A stretch of 64,000 nt of DNA from Burkholderiales bacterium (GTDB lineage Bacteria > Pseudomonadota > Gammaproteobacteria > Burkholderiales > Burkholderiaceae_E): the NCBI GenBank assembly GCA_003577305.1, contig QEVL01000014.1, positions 62,001 to 126,000 of the forward strand. The letters run 5' to 3'. Below are positions 26,802 to 41,997 of the stretch, piece after piece. Numbering within the stretch: the stretch's first letter is position 1; every line of letters starts with the position of its first letter. The translations under genes and the position numbers were made by a program. The notes under the pieces were generated by a model. It made no database searches. It saw nothing but the letters and a program-made list of their open reading frames with translations, and was not told the origin of the DNA.

Positions 26802-27347
26802 ATGGGTATGGACGGCGCGTCGCCGACTGCGCCGGTTGCCGCGCCACCCGGCTACCTTGACCAGGCGCGCAACCTCGCCGCCACGGTGCCCGCCAACCTG
26901 CTCGCCGTGCTCACCGACGAGCTGAACCGCAGCGGGCCTGCCGGTGCGATCGAAGTCTGCCGCGAGAAGGCGCCGCAGATGGCGCGCGCGGCCTCCGAGC
27001 GCTCGGGCTGGAACGTGCGCCGCGCGAGCCTGCGCAACCGCAACCCGAAAGGCGTGCCCGATGTCTGGGAGCGGGCCGCGCTCGAGCGCTTCGATACGCA
27101 GGCGGCCGCCGGCGCGGCAGCTCCGACCCTGGAGACCTGGCAGGTCGTCGACGAAGGCGGCCGGCAGGTGTTCCGCTACGCCAAGGCCTTGCCCACGCAG
27201 CCGCTGTGCGTGCAGTGCCACGGCAGCGTCGACAAGCTGAGCGAGCCGGTGAAGGCGAAGCTGCAGGCGCTGTATCCGGCCGACCGCGCAACCGGCTACC
27301 AACCGGGGCAGATCCGCGGGGCGCTGTTCCCGAAGAAGCCGATCTGA
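26802..27347 (+). CDS. DUF3365 haem-binding protein, apparently lacking its export signal
   Basis: A 181-residue protein with the DUF3365/Tll0287-like sensor fold and one c-type haem motif, CVQCH (near residue 146). Such domains are normally exported, since haem c is attached in the periplasm. Here the first possible ATG (26802) gives no signal peptide. The same frame stays open back to a stop at 26709 without another ATG, GTG or TTG and encodes FAFGCASP just before the ATG, which resembles a lipoprotein cleavage site. The 5' end may therefore be deleted or frameshifted next to the toxin-antitoxin module, or an unusual start codon may be used. Confidence 0.7.
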   Translation: MGMDGASPTAPVAAPPGYLDQARNLAATVPANLLAVLTDELNRSGPAGAIEVCREKAPQMARAASERSGWNVRRASLRNRNPKGVPDVWERAALERFDTQAAAGAAAPTLETWQVVDEGGRQVFRYAKALPTQPLCVQCHGSVDKLSEPVKAKLQALYPADRATGYQPGQIRGALFPKKPI

Positions 27348-27348
27348 A

Positions 27349-28998
27349 TCACATGCCGGAGTAGTTCGGCCCGCCGCCGCCCTCGGGCGCGACCCAGACG
27401 ATGTTCTGCGTCGGGTCCTTGATGTCGCAGGTCTTGCAGTGCACGCAGTTCTGGGCGTTGATCTGCAGGCGGTCGGTGCCGTCGTCGTCGCGCACGAATT
27501 CGTAGACGCCGGCCGGACAGTAGCGCTGCTCGGGCCCCGCGTAGCGCGCCAGGTTCACCGTCACCGGCACCGCCGGATCTTTCAGCGTGAGGTGGATCGG
27601 CTGGTTCTCCTCGTGGTTGGTGTTCGAGATGAACACCGACGAGAGCCGGTCGAAGCTCAACCTGCCGTCGGGTTTGGGGTAGCTGATCGGCTGGCACTCG
27701 GCCGCGGGCAGCAGGTACGCGTGGTCGGGCTTCGCGGTGTGCAGCGTGAACGGCGCCTTGCCGCGAAACAGCACCTGGTCGATGCCCACCAGCAGCGTGC
27801 CCAGCCACAGGCCCTTGCCCATCGCCGGCTTGAAGTTGCGCGCGCGGTACAGCTCGTCGTGCAGCCACGATGCGCGGAACGCCTCGACGTAGCCGGTGAG
27901 TTCGTCGCCCGAGCGCCCTTCGGCCAGCGCCGCAAAAGCGGCCTCGGCGGCGAGCATCCCGGTCTTGATCGCGGCGTGACTGCCCTTGATGCGCGAGCCG
28001 TTCAGGAAGCCGGCGTCGCAGCCCACGAGGCAACCGCCCGGGAAGACGAACTTCGGTAGCGAGTTCAGGCCGCCGGCGGTGATCGCACGCGCACCGTAGG
28101 CCAGCCGCTTGCCGCCTTCGAGGAAGGTGCGGATCGCCGGGTGCGTCTTGTAGCGCTGGAATTCCTCGTACGGCGACAGGTACGGATTGCGGTAGTTCAG
28201 GCCCACCACGTAGCCGATCGCCACCTTGTCGTCGCCCAGGTGATACAGGAACGAGCCGCCGTAAGTGGCGTTGTCGAGCGGCCAGCCCGCAGTGTGGATC
28301 ACCAGGCCCGGCTTCGATTTCGACGGCTCGACCTCCCAGAGCTCCTTCAGGCCGATGCCATAGCTCTGCGGATCGCGGCCGGCGTCGAGCCCGAACTTCG
28401 CGATCAGCTGCCTGCCCAGGTGCCCGCGCGAGCCCTCGGCGAAGAAAGTGTATTTCGCGTGCAGCTCCATGCCGGGCTGGAAGCTGTCGGTGGGCTGGCC
28501 GTCGCGGCCGATGCCCATGTTGCCGGTGGCCACGCCCTTGACCGATCCGTCGGCGTGATGGAGCACCTCGGCGGCGGCGAAGCCGGGGAAGATTTCCACG
28601 CCCAGCGCTTCGGCCTGCTCGCCCAGCCAGCGCACCACGTTGCCCAGTCGCACCACGTAGTTGCCGTGGTTGGCGAAGCACGCGGGCAGCATCCAGTTCG
28701 GCACCCGGCGTGCGCCGGTTTCGGACAGGAACAGGAAGCGGTCTTCGCTCACCGCGGTGTCGAGCGGCGCGCCGCGCTCGCGCCAGTCGGGCAGCAATTC
28801 GTCGAGGGCGCGCGGATCCATCACTGCGCCCGACAGGATGTGCGCGCCGATCTCCGAACCCTTCTCGATGACGCACACGCCGATCTCGTTGCCTCGTTCG
28901 GCGGCGAGCTGCTTCAGACGGATCGCGGCCGCGAGGCCGGCGGGCCCGCCGCCGACGATCACGACGTCGAACTCCATCGATTCGCGCTCAATGTCCAT
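27349..28998 (-). CDS. electron transfer flavoprotein-ubiquinone oxidoreductase
   Basis: A 549-residue membrane-associated enzyme that passes electrons from reduced ETF (fatty acid and amino acid oxidation) to ubiquinone. It opens after a short tail with the FAD loop VVIVGGGPAGLAAAIRL, includes the membrane/quinone-binding region (AEGSRGHLGRQL, GGCLVGCDAGFLN) and ends with the [4Fe-4S] domain (RYCPAGVYE, CVHCKTCDIKDPTQNI). The ATG at 28998 has GGAGAG eight bases upstream; a second ATG is 21 bases downstream. etfAB are not in the window. It is divergent from the SDR gene. Confidence 0.95.
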   Translation of the reverse strand: MDIERESMEFDVVIVGGGPAGLAAAIRLKQLAAERGNEIGVCVIEKGSEIGAHILSGAVMDPRALDELLPDWRERGAPLDTAVSEDRFLFLSETGARRVPNWMLPACFANHGNYVVRLGNVVRWLGEQAEALGVEIFPGFAAAEVLHHADGSVKGVATGNMGIGRDGQPTDSFQPGMELHAKYTFFAEGSRGHLGRQLIAKFGLDAGRDPQSYGIGLKELWEVEPSKSKPGLVIHTAGWPLDNATYGGSFLYHLGDDKVAIGYVVGLNYRNPYLSPYEEFQRYKTHPAIRTFLEGGKRLAYGARAITAGGLNSLPKFVFPGGCLVGCDAGFLNGSRIKGSHAAIKTGMLAAEAAFAALAEGRSGDELTGYVEAFRASWLHDELYRARNFKPAMGKGLWLGTLLVGIDQVLFRGKAPFTLHTAKPDHAYLLPAAECQPISYPKPDGRLSFDRLSSVFISNTNHEENQPIHLTLKDPAVPVTVNLARYAGPEQRYCPAGVYEFVRDDDGTDRLQINAQNCVHCKTCDIKDPTQNIVWVAPEGGGGPNYSGM

Positions 28999-29137
28999 GA
29001 AACGGGCTCTCCGGATGCCTCGGGGAAACGTGCAGCGGCCACGATTGTCCCGGAAACCGGCGATCGCGCGCAAATGGCGCGCGGCGGTGCATGGGCTAAC
29101 ATCGTGGCCGATCGTCCTTCGCACAGGAGAGTGCATC

Positions 29138-29911
29138 GTGACCACCCGCTTCGACCTCGACGGCAAGACTGCCCTCGTCACCGGCGCTTCGAGCGGCCTG
29201 GGCGCGCGCTTCGCGCGGGTGCTCGCCGACAACGGCGCGCAGGTGGTGCTCGCTTCGCGGCGCGTCGATCGGCTGAAGGAGTTGCGCGCCGAGATCGAAG
29301 CGACGGGCGGCCAGGCGCACGTGGTGGCGCTCGACGTGACCGACCCGGCGAGCATCCGCGCGGCGGTCGAGCAGGCCGAGAACGACGCGGGACCGATCGA
29401 CATCCTGGTGAACAACTCGGGCGTGAGCACGACGCAGCGGCTGGTCGACGTGACGCCCGAGGACTACGACTTCGTCTTCGACACCAACACGCGCGGTGCG
29501 TTCTTCGTCGCGCAGGAAGTCGGGCGCCGGATGATCGCGCGCGCCGGGGTCGACCCCGCGCGCCAGGCGCGCATCGTCAACATCGCGTCGATGGCGGCGC
29601 TGCGCGTGCTCGCGCAGATCGGCGTTTACTGCATGAGCAAGGCCGCGGTGGTGCAGATGACGAAAGCGATGGCGCTCGAGTGGGGGCGCTACAACGTCAA
29701 CGTCAACGCGATCTGCCCCGGCTACATCGAGACCGAGATCAATGCCGATCACTGGCAGACCGAGGCCGGCCAGAAACTGATCCGGATGCTGCCGCGCCGG
29801 CGCGTCGGCAAGCCCGAAGACCTCGACGGCGTGCTGCTGCTGCTCGCCTCCGATCGATCGAGCTTCGTCAACGGCGCGGTGATCGCCGCCGACGACGGGT
29901 TCGGCGTGTAG
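29138..29911 (+). CDS. short-chain dehydrogenase/reductase
   Basis: A 257-residue classical SDR: cofactor motif TGASSGLG (residues 15-22), NNSG, and catalytic S151, Y164 and K168 (YCMSK). An arginine pair after the second strand (ASRR) favours NADP(H). The substrate is unknown; similar proteins in this lineage are annotated as 3-ketoacyl or 3-hydroxyacyl reductases, and the neighbouring ETF-QO, thioesterase and CoA-transferase suggest acyl-CoA metabolism. The GTG start at 29138 has CAGGAGA seven bases before it. Confidence 0.87.
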   Translation: MTTRFDLDGKTALVTGASSGLGARFARVLADNGAQVVLASRRVDRLKELRAEIEATGGQAHVVALDVTDPASIRAAVEQAENDAGPIDILVNNSGVSTTQRLVDVTPEDYDFVFDTNTRGAFFVAQEVGRRMIARAGVDPARQARIVNIASMAALRVLAQIGVYCMSKAAVVQMTKAMALEWGRYNVNVNAICPGYIETEINADHWQTEAGQKLIRMLPRRRVGKPEDLDGVLLLLASDRSSFVNGAVIAADDGFGV

Positions 29912-30115
29912 CCTCTCAGGCGCCGCCGGCAGGGCTTCGACCGTCTGCGGCAGGTGCAGCTGCAGCCGCGCGAGCGGATCGTCGGCGGCCGGTTCTTCGC
30001 CGTGCCCGGGCCGCAGCAGCGCGATGTGCGACACTCGCTGCGGCGTCGCCGGCGGTTGGCGAGGCCGGGCATGGATTTCGTTTTGCAGCACGTCCCGGTC
30101 GGGATGGGCGATCAT
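29912..30115 (-). pseudogene. N-terminal remnant of a DUF3422-like gene
   Basis: The minus strand from 30115 encodes MIAHPDRDVLQNEIHARP followed by PATPQRVSHIALL, which resembles the conserved opening of DUF3422 membrane proteins (HP..LNDEVHARPPE..., then a hydrophobic strand). Homology fades after about 65 residues, where the frame runs into the antisense of the SDR gene, so only a 5' fragment would remain; full-length members are over 400 residues. Identification is from a short motif and is tentative. The fragment occupies most of the 267-base gap between the SDR and thioesterase genes. Confidence 0.45.
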
Positions 30116-30178
30116 GGCGAAGCGGCCTCGTGGCGATGCAGTTGCGCGCGAACGCCGCTCGATTGGCGAGGCAGTCAA

Positions 30179-30598
30179 GTGAGCGAGCGCATTCTGGTCT
30201 TCGAACTCGAAGTGCCGATCCGTTGGGGCGACATGGACGCCATGGGTCACGTGAATAACGCGGTCTATTTCCGCTACATGGAGCAGTTGCGGATCAGCTG
30301 GTTCGAGGCGATGGAAGTGCGGACCGTGCCCGCGGGGGAAGGGCCGCTGATCGTCAACGCGAGCTGCACTTTCCTGCGCGAGCTGCAGTATCCGGGCACG
30401 GTGCTGGCACGGCAGTACGTCGGGGCGATCGGGCGCTCGAGCTTCGAGACCTACGTGGACATCCTGCGCACCGACGATCCGGACACTGTCTACGCGCAGG
30501 GCGCGGCGAAGGTGGTCTGGGTCGATTACGCCAGGCGCAAGTCGGCGCCGCTGCCCGAGTACGCGCGCCAGGCGATCGTCATCCCACGGCTGGGGTAG
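30179..30598 (+). CDS. acyl-CoA thioesterase, 4-hydroxybenzoyl-CoA thioesterase-like
   Basis: A 139-residue single hotdog-fold protein. The motif RWGDMDAMGHVNNAVYFRYM carries the aspartate (D20) placed like the catalytic residue of 4HBT enzymes and the HVNN signature. Members hydrolyse short or aromatic acyl-CoA thioesters in the cytoplasm. The start is a GTG at 30179 with GGCGAG about nine bases upstream; longer extensions run into the antisense DUF3422 remnant. It ends in a 395-base non-coding region. Confidence 0.85.
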   Translation: MSERILVFELEVPIRWGDMDAMGHVNNAVYFRYMEQLRISWFEAMEVRTVPAGEGPLIVNASCTFLRELQYPGTVLARQYVGAIGRSSFETYVDILRTDDPDTVYAQGAAKVVWVDYARRKSAPLPEYARQAIVIPRLG

Positions 30599-30604
30599 CG
30601 CGTC

Positions 30605-30865
30605 GGCTCACGCCAGTGGCCGGGCCGGTTGGGGCCCCGAGAGACCCACGGTGCGCCCCCGTCCGGGGCAAGAGGCTTCGGCCCCCGCTTCGCGGGGGCT
30701 TCCGGCGTCTACCTCGGAAATCGGCACCCGCCTCGTACGCGCTTCGCGCGGACGAGCGGGTCCCGCCGATTTCCTTTCGGTAGCCCGCCGCTCGCCAATT
30801 GCCCCGGACGGGGGCGCACCGTGGGTCTCTCGGGGCCCCAACCGGCCCGGCCACTGGCGTGAGCC
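30605..30865. repeat. 66-bp perfect inverted repeat with structured centre
   Basis: Arms 30605-30670 and 30800-30865 are exact reverse complements over 66 bases; the spacer is 129 bases. The spacer holds further hairpins: GCCCCCGC/GCGGGGGC (30681-30699) and GGAAATCGGC/GCCGATTTCC (about 30716-30774) with nested complementary stretches inside. The start of the spacer (GGCAAGAGGCTTCGGCC...) recurs inverted and nearly complete at 30928-30954. The gap 30599-30993 holds no gene; apparent frames on the two strands are mirror images of the palindrome. It lies between convergent genes. No target-site duplication was recognised. Confidence 0.85.
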
Positions 30866-30993
30866 TCTGGATGCCGTGGCGGTATTCGTGAGCCTCGGAA
30901 CGCGTCGTGGCGTGCGCGAGGCACCATCGCGAAGCGGGGCCGAAGCCTCTTGCCGGGCAACGGGCCCGGCTTCAGGTCCGGCGCCGACGCACC

Positions 30994-31647
<654 letters not shown>

Positions 31648-31658
31648 GTCGGTTCTCC

Positions 31659-32357
31659 TTATCGCGGCCGCGTGGTGCGCTGCTCGATGCGTTTCTCGGG
31701 CGTCGGGTTGTGCACGATGCGGTGCACGTAGATGCCGGGCAGGTGCACGTGATCGGGGTCGATCTCGCCGGTGGGCACGATGACCTCGACCTCGGCGACG
31801 GTGACGCGGCCGGCCATCGCGACGTTGGGATTGAAGTTGCGCGCGGTGCGTCTGAAGACCAGGTTGCCTGCGCGATCGGCCATCCACGCCTTCACCAGCG
31901 AGACGTCGGACACCAGCGAGCGCTCCATCACGTAGGTGCGGCCGTCGAACTCGCGCAGCTCCTTGCCTTCGGCGACGATGGTGCCCACGCCGGTGCGGGT
32001 GAAGAAGGCGGGAATGCCGGCACCGCCGGCGCGCAGCTTCTCGGCGAGCGTGCCCTGCGGCGTGAACTCGAGCTCGAGCTCGCCCGCGAGGTACTGGCGC
32101 TCGAACTCCCTGTTCTCGCCCACGTAGGAGGCGATCATCTTGCGGATCTGGCGGGTCGCGAGCAACTGGCCCAGGCCGAAGCCGTCGACGCCGGCGTTGT
32201 TCGAGATGCAGGTCAGGTTCTTCACGCCCGAGTCGCGCAGCGCCGCGATCAGCGCCTCGGGAATGCCGCACAGGCCGAAGCCGCCGACCGCGATCGTCTG
32301 GCCGTCGGCGACCACGCCCGCCAGGGCTGCCGCCGCGCTCGGAAATACCTTGCTCAT
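31659..32357 (-). CDS. scoA: 3-oxoacid CoA-transferase subunit A
   Basis: A 232-residue partner of the preceding B subunit. The CoA-binding motif [13 protein letters not shown] is near the N-terminus, followed by [15 protein letters not shown] and the [25 protein letters not shown] segment diagnostic of the A subunit. Its GAGGA ribosome site precedes an ATG at 32357, divergent from the CDF fusion gene with a 63-base gap. The two subunits form a heterotetramer that moves CoA between succinyl-CoA and a 3-oxoacid. Confidence 0.92.
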   Translation of the reverse strand: MSKVFPSAAAALAGVVADGQTIAVGGFGLCGIPEALIAALRDSGVKNLTCISNNAGVDGFGLGQLLATRQIRKMIASYVGENREFERQYLAGELELEFTPQGTLAEKLRAGGAGIPAFFTRTGVGTIVAEGKELREFDGRTYVMERSLVSDVSLVKAWMADRAGNLVFRRTARNFNPNVAMAGRVTVAEVEVIVPTGEIDPDHVHLPGIYVHRIVHNPTPEKRIEQRTTRPR

Positions 32358-32408
32358 CGATGTCCTCGCCTGGGTCGTTTGCGCTTCGGCAGCGATTATA
32401 AGGGTGGC

Positions 32409-32414
32409 TACAAT
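32409..32414 (+). promoter_or_regulatory. -10-like TACAAT for the CDF fusion gene (leaderless start predicted)
   Basis: TACAAT lies six bases before the ATG at 32421. Transcription normally starts about seven bases after the -10 hexamer, which would be the A of the ATG. No ribosome site lies between (CCCGCG). No good -35 box was found. Confidence 0.5.
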
Positions 32415-32420
32415 CCCGCG

Positions 32421-35857
<3,437 letters not shown>

Positions 35858-35868
35858 GGAACGCGCAG

Positions 35869-36726
35869 ATGCGCCTGTGCGGATTCGAAGCCGGACTCGA
35901 TCGCCCGTTCTTCCTGATCGCCGGGCCCTGCGTGATCGAATCGCGCGAACTGGCGCTCGAGACCGCCGGCCAGTTGAAGGAGATCGCCGGCGCGCTGGGC
36001 ATCCCGTTCGTCTACAAGTCGTCGTTCGACAAGGCCAATCGGAGTTCCGGCGCGTCGTTTCGCGGCCCGGGGCTCGACGAAGGCCTGAAGATCCTCGCCG
36101 AGGTGCGCCGCCAGATCGGCGTGCCGGTGCTCACCGATGTCCACGGGATCGACCAGATCGAACCGGTGGCGGCGGTGGTCGACGTGCTGCAGACGCCCGC
36201 GTTCCTGGTGCGCCAGACCGACTTCATCCGCGCGGTGGCGTCGGCCGGCAGGCCGGTGAACATCAAGAAGGGCCAGTTCCTCGCGCCGCACGACATGAAG
36301 AACGTGGTCGACAAGGCGCGTGCGGCGGCAATCGCGGCGGGCGGCGACGGCAACAACATCCTCGTGTGCGAGCGCGGCGTCTCGTTCGGCTACAACAACC
36401 TGGTCTCCGACATGCGCTCGCTGGCGATCATGCGCGAGACCGGCTGCCCCGTGGTGTTCGACGCCACGCATTCGGTGCAGCTGCCGGGCGGCCAGGGCAC
36501 CTCGTCGGGCGGTCAGCGCGAGTTCGTGCCGGTGCTCGCGCGCGCGGCGATCGCGGCCGGCGTTTCGGGCCTGTTCATGGAGACGCATCCCGATCCGGCC
36601 CGCGCGCTGTCCGACGGCCCGAACGCATGGCCGCTCGCGCGCATGGCCGAATTGCTGGCGACACTCAAGTCGCTCGACGAAGTCGTCAAGCGCGACGGCT
36701 TCGCCGAACTGTCGATTCACGACTAG
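35869..36726 (+). CDS. kdsA: 3-deoxy-8-phosphooctulonate synthase
   Basis: A 285-residue enzyme condensing arabinose 5-phosphate and phosphoenolpyruvate to KDO-8-phosphate for lipid A core synthesis. Motifs: [46 protein letters not shown] and METHPDP. The N-terminal AGPCVIE and the motif set fit the general KdsA family; I did not resolve whether the metal-dependent or independent form is encoded. GAGGA precedes the ATG by eight bases. It lies 11 bases after pyrG. Confidence 0.97.
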   Translation: MRLCGFEAGLDRPFFLIAGPCVIESRELALETAGQLKEIAGALGIPFVYKSSFDKANRSSGASFRGPGLDEGLKILAEVRRQIGVPVLTDVHGIDQIEPVAAVVDVLQTPAFLVRQTDFIRAVASAGRPVNIKKGQFLAPHDMKNVVDKARAAAIAAGGDGNNILVCERGVSFGYNNLVSDMRSLAIMRETGCPVVFDATHSVQLPGGQGTSSGGQREFVPVLARAAIAAGVSGLFMETHPDPARALSDGPNAWPLARMAELLATLKSLDEVVKRDGFAELSIHD

Positions 36727-38322
<1,596 letters not shown>

Positions 38323-38362
38323 AGGCGCGCGCGGCGCGTCCGAAGGGGGGAGTGCGGGCCGG

Positions 38363-38701
38363 ATGCGAACCTTGGGTATCGTTCTCGCTTCGCTGCTGGT
38401 GCTGATCCAGTACCCGCTGTGGCTGGGCAAGGGCGGCTGGCTGCGCGTCTGGGAGCTCGACCGGCAGCTGCACGCCCAGGAAGAGGTCAACGCGCGGCTC
38501 GCCTCGCGCAACGGTGCGCTGCAGGCCGAAGTCGACGACCTGCGTGCCGGCAAGCAGGCGCTCGAGGAGCGCGCGCGCTACGAGCTCGGCATGGTCAAGC
38601 CGGGCGAGATCTTCGTGCAGATCAACGAGGCCGATGCGCGCCGGCCGGTCGCCGAGCAACACATCCACACCGCCGCCGTCGGCACCAGCACGCCCCGCTG
38701 A
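38363..38701 (+). CDS. ftsB: cell division protein FtsB
   Basis: A 112-residue bitopic divisome protein: one N-terminal membrane helix (residues 4-18), the [15 protein letters not shown] segment, then a periplasmic coiled coil (about 30-70) ending in [14 protein letters not shown], the conserved FtsB/DivIC motif. With FtsL and FtsQ it activates septal wall synthesis. Its position 40 bases after eno is the widespread eno-ftsB arrangement. The C-terminal tail (about 90-112) looks disordered. Confidence 0.93.
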   Translation: MRTLGIVLASLLVLIQYPLWLGKGGWLRVWELDRQLHAQEEVNARLASRNGALQAEVDDLRAGKQALEERARYELGMVKPGEIFVQINEADARRPVAEQHIHTAAVGTSTPR

Positions 38702-38727
38702 GCCCGGCACGTCCGGGGTTCACGCGT

Positions 38728-39654
38728 TCAGTGCCGGGTCGGATCGCCCTCGGGCGCAGGCGCCAGCGAATGGAACAGCGCGAGGCTGTCGACCAGGTCG
38801 AAGCGATAGGCCTGGTTGCAGTATTCGCAGTGCACCTCGACCTCGCCGCGCTCGGCCAGGATTGCCTCGACCTCGTCGCTGCCCAGCATCCGCAGCATGT
38901 CGCCCACCTTCTCGCGGGTGCAGCGGCACGCGAAGCGGCACGGTCGATGGTCGAACGCGTAGAGCGACTCCTGCCAGAACAGCCGCCTGAGCAGTTCGTC
39001 GGCGGGCAGCGTCAGCAGTTCCTCCGGAGCCACGGTGTCGGCCAGTTGCTGCATGCGGTTCCAGCCGTCGGCGTCGGCTTGCGGCTCGCCTGCCTCGTCG
39101 GGCAGGCGCTGCAGCAGCAGCCCGACCGCGCGTTCGCCGTCGGCGGCCAGCCACAGCCGCGTCGGCACCTGCTCGGAGCGCTGCATGTAGCGTTCGAGCA
39201 CGCCCGCGACGGTGGCGCCCTCGAAAGGCACGATGCCTTGCCAGGTGGGCTTGTCGGGCGCGCTCTCGCGCGGATCGAGCGTGACCACGAAGCGTCCGCG
39301 CCCCTGGGCATCGACCAGCGCCGGCAGCGGTGCGTCCTGCGGAATCGACGCGCCTTCGCGCAGCTTCGCGGTGGCACGGTAGGCGCCGTCGGAACGGTAC
39401 TCGACCACGAAGAGCGCCACCGGGCCGTCACCGTGGATCTGCAGCACCAGCGAACCGTCGAACTTGAGCGTCGCGCCGAGCAGTGCCGCGGCCGCGGACA
39501 GCTCGCCCAGGCGGTCGCGAACCGGCTCGGGCAGTGCGTGGCGCGCGATCACTTCGCGCCAGGCGCGATCGAGCACGACGACTTCGCCGCGCACCGAGGC
39601 GCCGCGAAGCAGGAAGCGCAGCACGCCGTCGCGCACCGGCCTGGGGGCGCTCAT
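38728..39654 (-). CDS. hslO: redox-regulated chaperone Hsp33
   Basis: A 308-residue holdase chaperone activated by oxidation. The C-terminal redox switch is complete: a CRC pair in [12 protein letters not shown] and a CEYC pair about 32 residues later, which bind zinc when reduced. The N-terminal domain shows [20 protein letters not shown] and [11 protein letters not shown]. It is convergent with ftsB (26-base gap) and its ATG overlaps the stop of the gamma-carbonic-anhydrase gene on the same strand. Confidence 0.95.
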   Translation of the reverse strand: MSAPRPVRDGVLRFLLRGASVRGEVVVLDRAWREVIARHALPEPVRDRLGELSAAAALLGATLKFDGSLVLQIHGDGPVALFVVEYRSDGAYRATAKLREGASIPQDAPLPALVDAQGRGRFVVTLDPRESAPDKPTWQGIVPFEGATVAGVLERYMQRSEQVPTRLWLAADGERAVGLLLQRLPDEAGEPQADADGWNRMQQLADTVAPEELLTLPADELLRRLFWQESLYAFDHRPCRFACRCTREKVGDMLRMLGSDEVEAILAERGEVEVHCEYCNQAYRFDLVDSLALFHSLAPAPEGDPTRH

Positions 39655-40181
39655 GCGCGCGCCAGGCCGACGAGCGCGTCGCGGAAGTGGCGCGCGCGCT
39701 GCACGTAGCGCTCGGCACCGGCGCGCAGGTTCGCGACTTCGGCCTCGGCGAGCGGGCGGATCACGCGCCCCGGCGAGCCCAGCACGAGGCTGCGCTCGGG
39801 AATTTCCTTGCCTTCGGCGACCAGTGCGCCGGCGCCGATCAGGCAGTCGCGGCCGATGCGCGCGCCGTTCAGCACGATCGCCTGGATGCCGATCAGCGCG
39901 CCGTCGCCGATCGTGCAGCCGTGCAGCATCGCCTGGTGGCCGACGGTGACGTGCTCGCCGATCACGAGCGGGTAGCCGGGGTCGGTGTGCAGCACGCAGT
40001 TGTCCTGGACGTTGCTGCGTGCGCCCACGCGGATCGGTTCGTTGTCGGCGCGCAGCGTGCAGTGGAACCAGACGCTCGATTCGGCAGCCAGTTCGACCAG
40101 ACCGATCAGGTCGGCCGACGCGGCGACCCAGGCAGTCGGGTCGATGCGCGGCTCGCGATCGCCGAGACGGAAAATCGCCAT
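39651..40181 (-). CDS. gamma-class carbonic anhydrase-like hexapeptide protein
   Basis: A 176-residue left-handed beta-helix trimer protein (PaaY/YrdA-like). The zinc histidines are seen in [14 protein letters not shown] and [14 protein letters not shown], and hexapeptide repeats run [26 protein letters not shown]. The family includes gamma-carbonic anhydrases and enzymes of unknown substrate; activity cannot be read from sequence. It ends overlapping hslO by four bases, suggesting co-transcription. Confidence 0.9.
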   Translation of the reverse strand: MAIFRLGDREPRIDPTAWVAASADLIGLVELAAESSVWFHCTLRADNEPIRVGARSNVQDNCVLHTDPGYPLVIGEHVTVGHQAMLHGCTIGDGALIGIQAIVLNGARIGRDCLIGAGALVAEGKEIPERSLVLGSPGRVIRPLAEAEVANLRAGAERYVQRARHFRDALVGLARA

Positions 40182-40303
40182 GGACGGGTATTCCTGTGAT
40201 GCGGGAGGGGCGGGCGCGCGGGGCGGCTCGCCCGGCACGGCCCGCAAGTATAGGGTGTGTGGGCGGCGCACCCCGGGCGATCGGCGCCCGGGGTGCGCCT
40301 GCC

Positions 40304-41971
40304 TCACTGCCGCTCGCCCGCGGCCTGCTCGCGCTCGCGCAGTACGCGCCGCTGCACCTTGCCGGTGGTGGTCATCGGCAACTCCGCGATGAACTCGATC
40401 TCCTTCGGGTATTCGTAGGGTGCGAGCTTGCCGCGCACGTGCTGCTGCAGCTGCTCGACGAGCGCCGGCGAGGCGGCATGCCCCGGTGCGAGCACCACGA
40501 ACGCCTTGACCAGGTTGCCGCGCTCGGCGTCGGGCTTGGGCACCACCGCCGCGTTGGCGACCGCCGGGTGGCGCACCAGGCAGCTCTCGATCTCGCTCGG
40601 GCCGATCCGGTAGCCGGCGGCCTTGAACATGTCGTCGGCACGTCCGCCGTACCAGAGGTAGCCGTCGGGGTCGGCGGTCGCGAGGTCGCCGGTGCGGCAC
40701 CAGTCGCCGCTGAACTTCGCGCGCGTGGCTGCTTCGTTGCCCCAGTAACCGAGGAAGAAGACCGGATCGGGATCGCCGTGCCGGTCGAAGCGATTGACCG
40801 CGATCTCGCCGAGTTGTCCCGGCGGCAGTTCGCGACCGTCATCGTCGAGGATCGCGACCCGGTGGCCCGGGTACGCGCGGCCGATCGAACCGGGGCGCGC
40901 CGGCCAGCGCTGCGCCGAGTTGCCGACCACGTAGTTGACCTCGGTCTGTCCGAACATCTCGTTGACCGTGACACCGAGCGCATCGCGGCACCAGTCGAAC
41001 AGCGTCTCGCCCACCGCCTCGCCCGCGCTCATGATCGCGCGCAGCGCGAGCCGATGACGCGAGCGCGGCTCGGGCGCGTGCTTCATCATCATCTTCAGCG
41101 CGGTCGGGAACAGGAAAGTGTTGGTCACCCGATGCCGCCCGAGCAGCTCGAATGCGCGCTCGGGCGAGAAGCGTCCGCGCTGCGCGACGATCGGGTGCCC
41201 GAAGTAGAGCGCCGGCAGCAGCGCGTCCATCAGCCCGCCGGTCCAGGCCCAGTCGGCAGGCGACCAGAACACGTCGCGCGGACGCGGGTACCAGTTCTGC
41301 GACGCGACGAAGCCGCTGAGGTTGCCGATCAGCGCGCGATGCGGAATCAGCGCCCCCTTGGGCGCACCGGTGGTGCCGCTGGTGTAGATGAGCACCGCCG
41401 GATCGGTGGCCAGCGTGTCCGCCCCGACGAAGCGCTCGCGCGCACGCGCGAGCAGTTCGCTCCAGTCGTGCTCGTCGGCGCGCAGCGCGGGACGCTCGCC
41501 CGGGGCGGGCACCACCACCACGTGTCGCACCGACTCGCCGAGTGCGGCGCGAAGATTGTCGAGGTATTCGGCATCGACGATCGCGACCACGGTCGCGCTG
41601 TCGTCGAGCCGGAAACGCAGCGCATCGGGACCGAAGAGGATCGACAGCGGCATCGCCACCGCGCCCAGCCGGTAGATCGCCATGTGCGCCACTGCGGTCT
41701 CGGGGCGCTGCGGCAGCACCACCGCGATGCGGTCGCCGCGGCGCACGCCGAGCGCGGCGAGCGCGTTGGCCAGGCGATTCGCCTGCTCGTGCAGCCGGCG
41801 ATAGCCCACGCGCTCGATGCGGCCATCGCCGTGGTCGACGACGATCGCGGTACGCCGCGCGTTGCCCGCCCAGCGCTCGCAGCAGGCTTGCGCGATGTTG
41901 AAGCGTTCGGGAACGAGCCAGCGGAAGGTGCCGTGCAGCTCGTCGTAGTCGTCGCGTGCGGCAATCCTCAT
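40304..41971 (-). CDS. acyl-CoA synthetase (AMP-forming), acetyl-CoA synthetase-like
   Basis: A 555-residue ANL-superfamily enzyme. The adenylation P-loop [16 protein letters not shown], the GQTEVNYVV region, [21 protein letters not shown] and the catalytic lysine in [12 protein letters not shown] are complete. The N-terminal [18 protein letters not shown] and overall pattern resemble medium-chain or acetyl-type synthetases (AcsA-like) rather than long-chain FadD. Acyl chain preference is not determinable. The ATG at 41971 has GGGGAG upstream; a 24-base divergent gap separates it from the hydrolase gene. Confidence 0.88.
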   Translation of the reverse strand: MRIAARDDYDELHGTFRWLVPERFNIAQACCERWAGNARRTAIVVDHGDGRIERVGYRRLHEQANRLANALAALGVRRGDRIAVVLPQRPETAVAHMAIYRLGAVAMPLSILFGPDALRFRLDDSATVVAIVDAEYLDNLRAALGESVRHVVVVPAPGERPALRADEHDWSELLARARERFVGADTLATDPAVLIYTSGTTGAPKGALIPHRALIGNLSGFVASQNWYPRPRDVFWSPADWAWTGGLMDALLPALYFGHPIVAQRGRFSPERAFELLGRHRVTNTFLFPTALKMMMKHAPEPRSRHRLALRAIMSAGEAVGETLFDWCRDALGVTVNEMFGQTEVNYVVGNSAQRWPARPGSIGRAYPGHRVAILDDDGRELPPGQLGEIAVNRFDRHGDPDPVFFLGYWGNEAATRAKFSGDWCRTGDLATADPDGYLWYGGRADDMFKAAGYRIGPSEIESCLVRHPAVANAAVVPKPDAERGNLVKAFVVLAPGHAASPALVEQLQQHVRGKLAPYEYPKEIEFIAELPMTTTGKVQRRVLREREQAAGERQ

Positions 41972-41991
41972 GGATGACTCCCCGGGGTTTC

Positions 41992-41997
41992 TATAAT
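41992..41997 (+). promoter_or_regulatory. -10-like TATAAT overlapping the first ATG of the hydrolase gene
   Basis: TATAAT at 41992-41997 shares its last two bases with the ATG at 41996-41998. If it is the real -10 element, the transcript begins about 42004 and translation must use a later start, such as the GTG at 42026. No convincing -35 hexamer was found. Confidence 0.45.

Noticed and set aside
30629..30862. 77- to 134-codon frames over the 66-bp inverted repeat
   Set aside because: The two strands give mirror-image peptides because of the palindrome; there is no ribosome site or homology.
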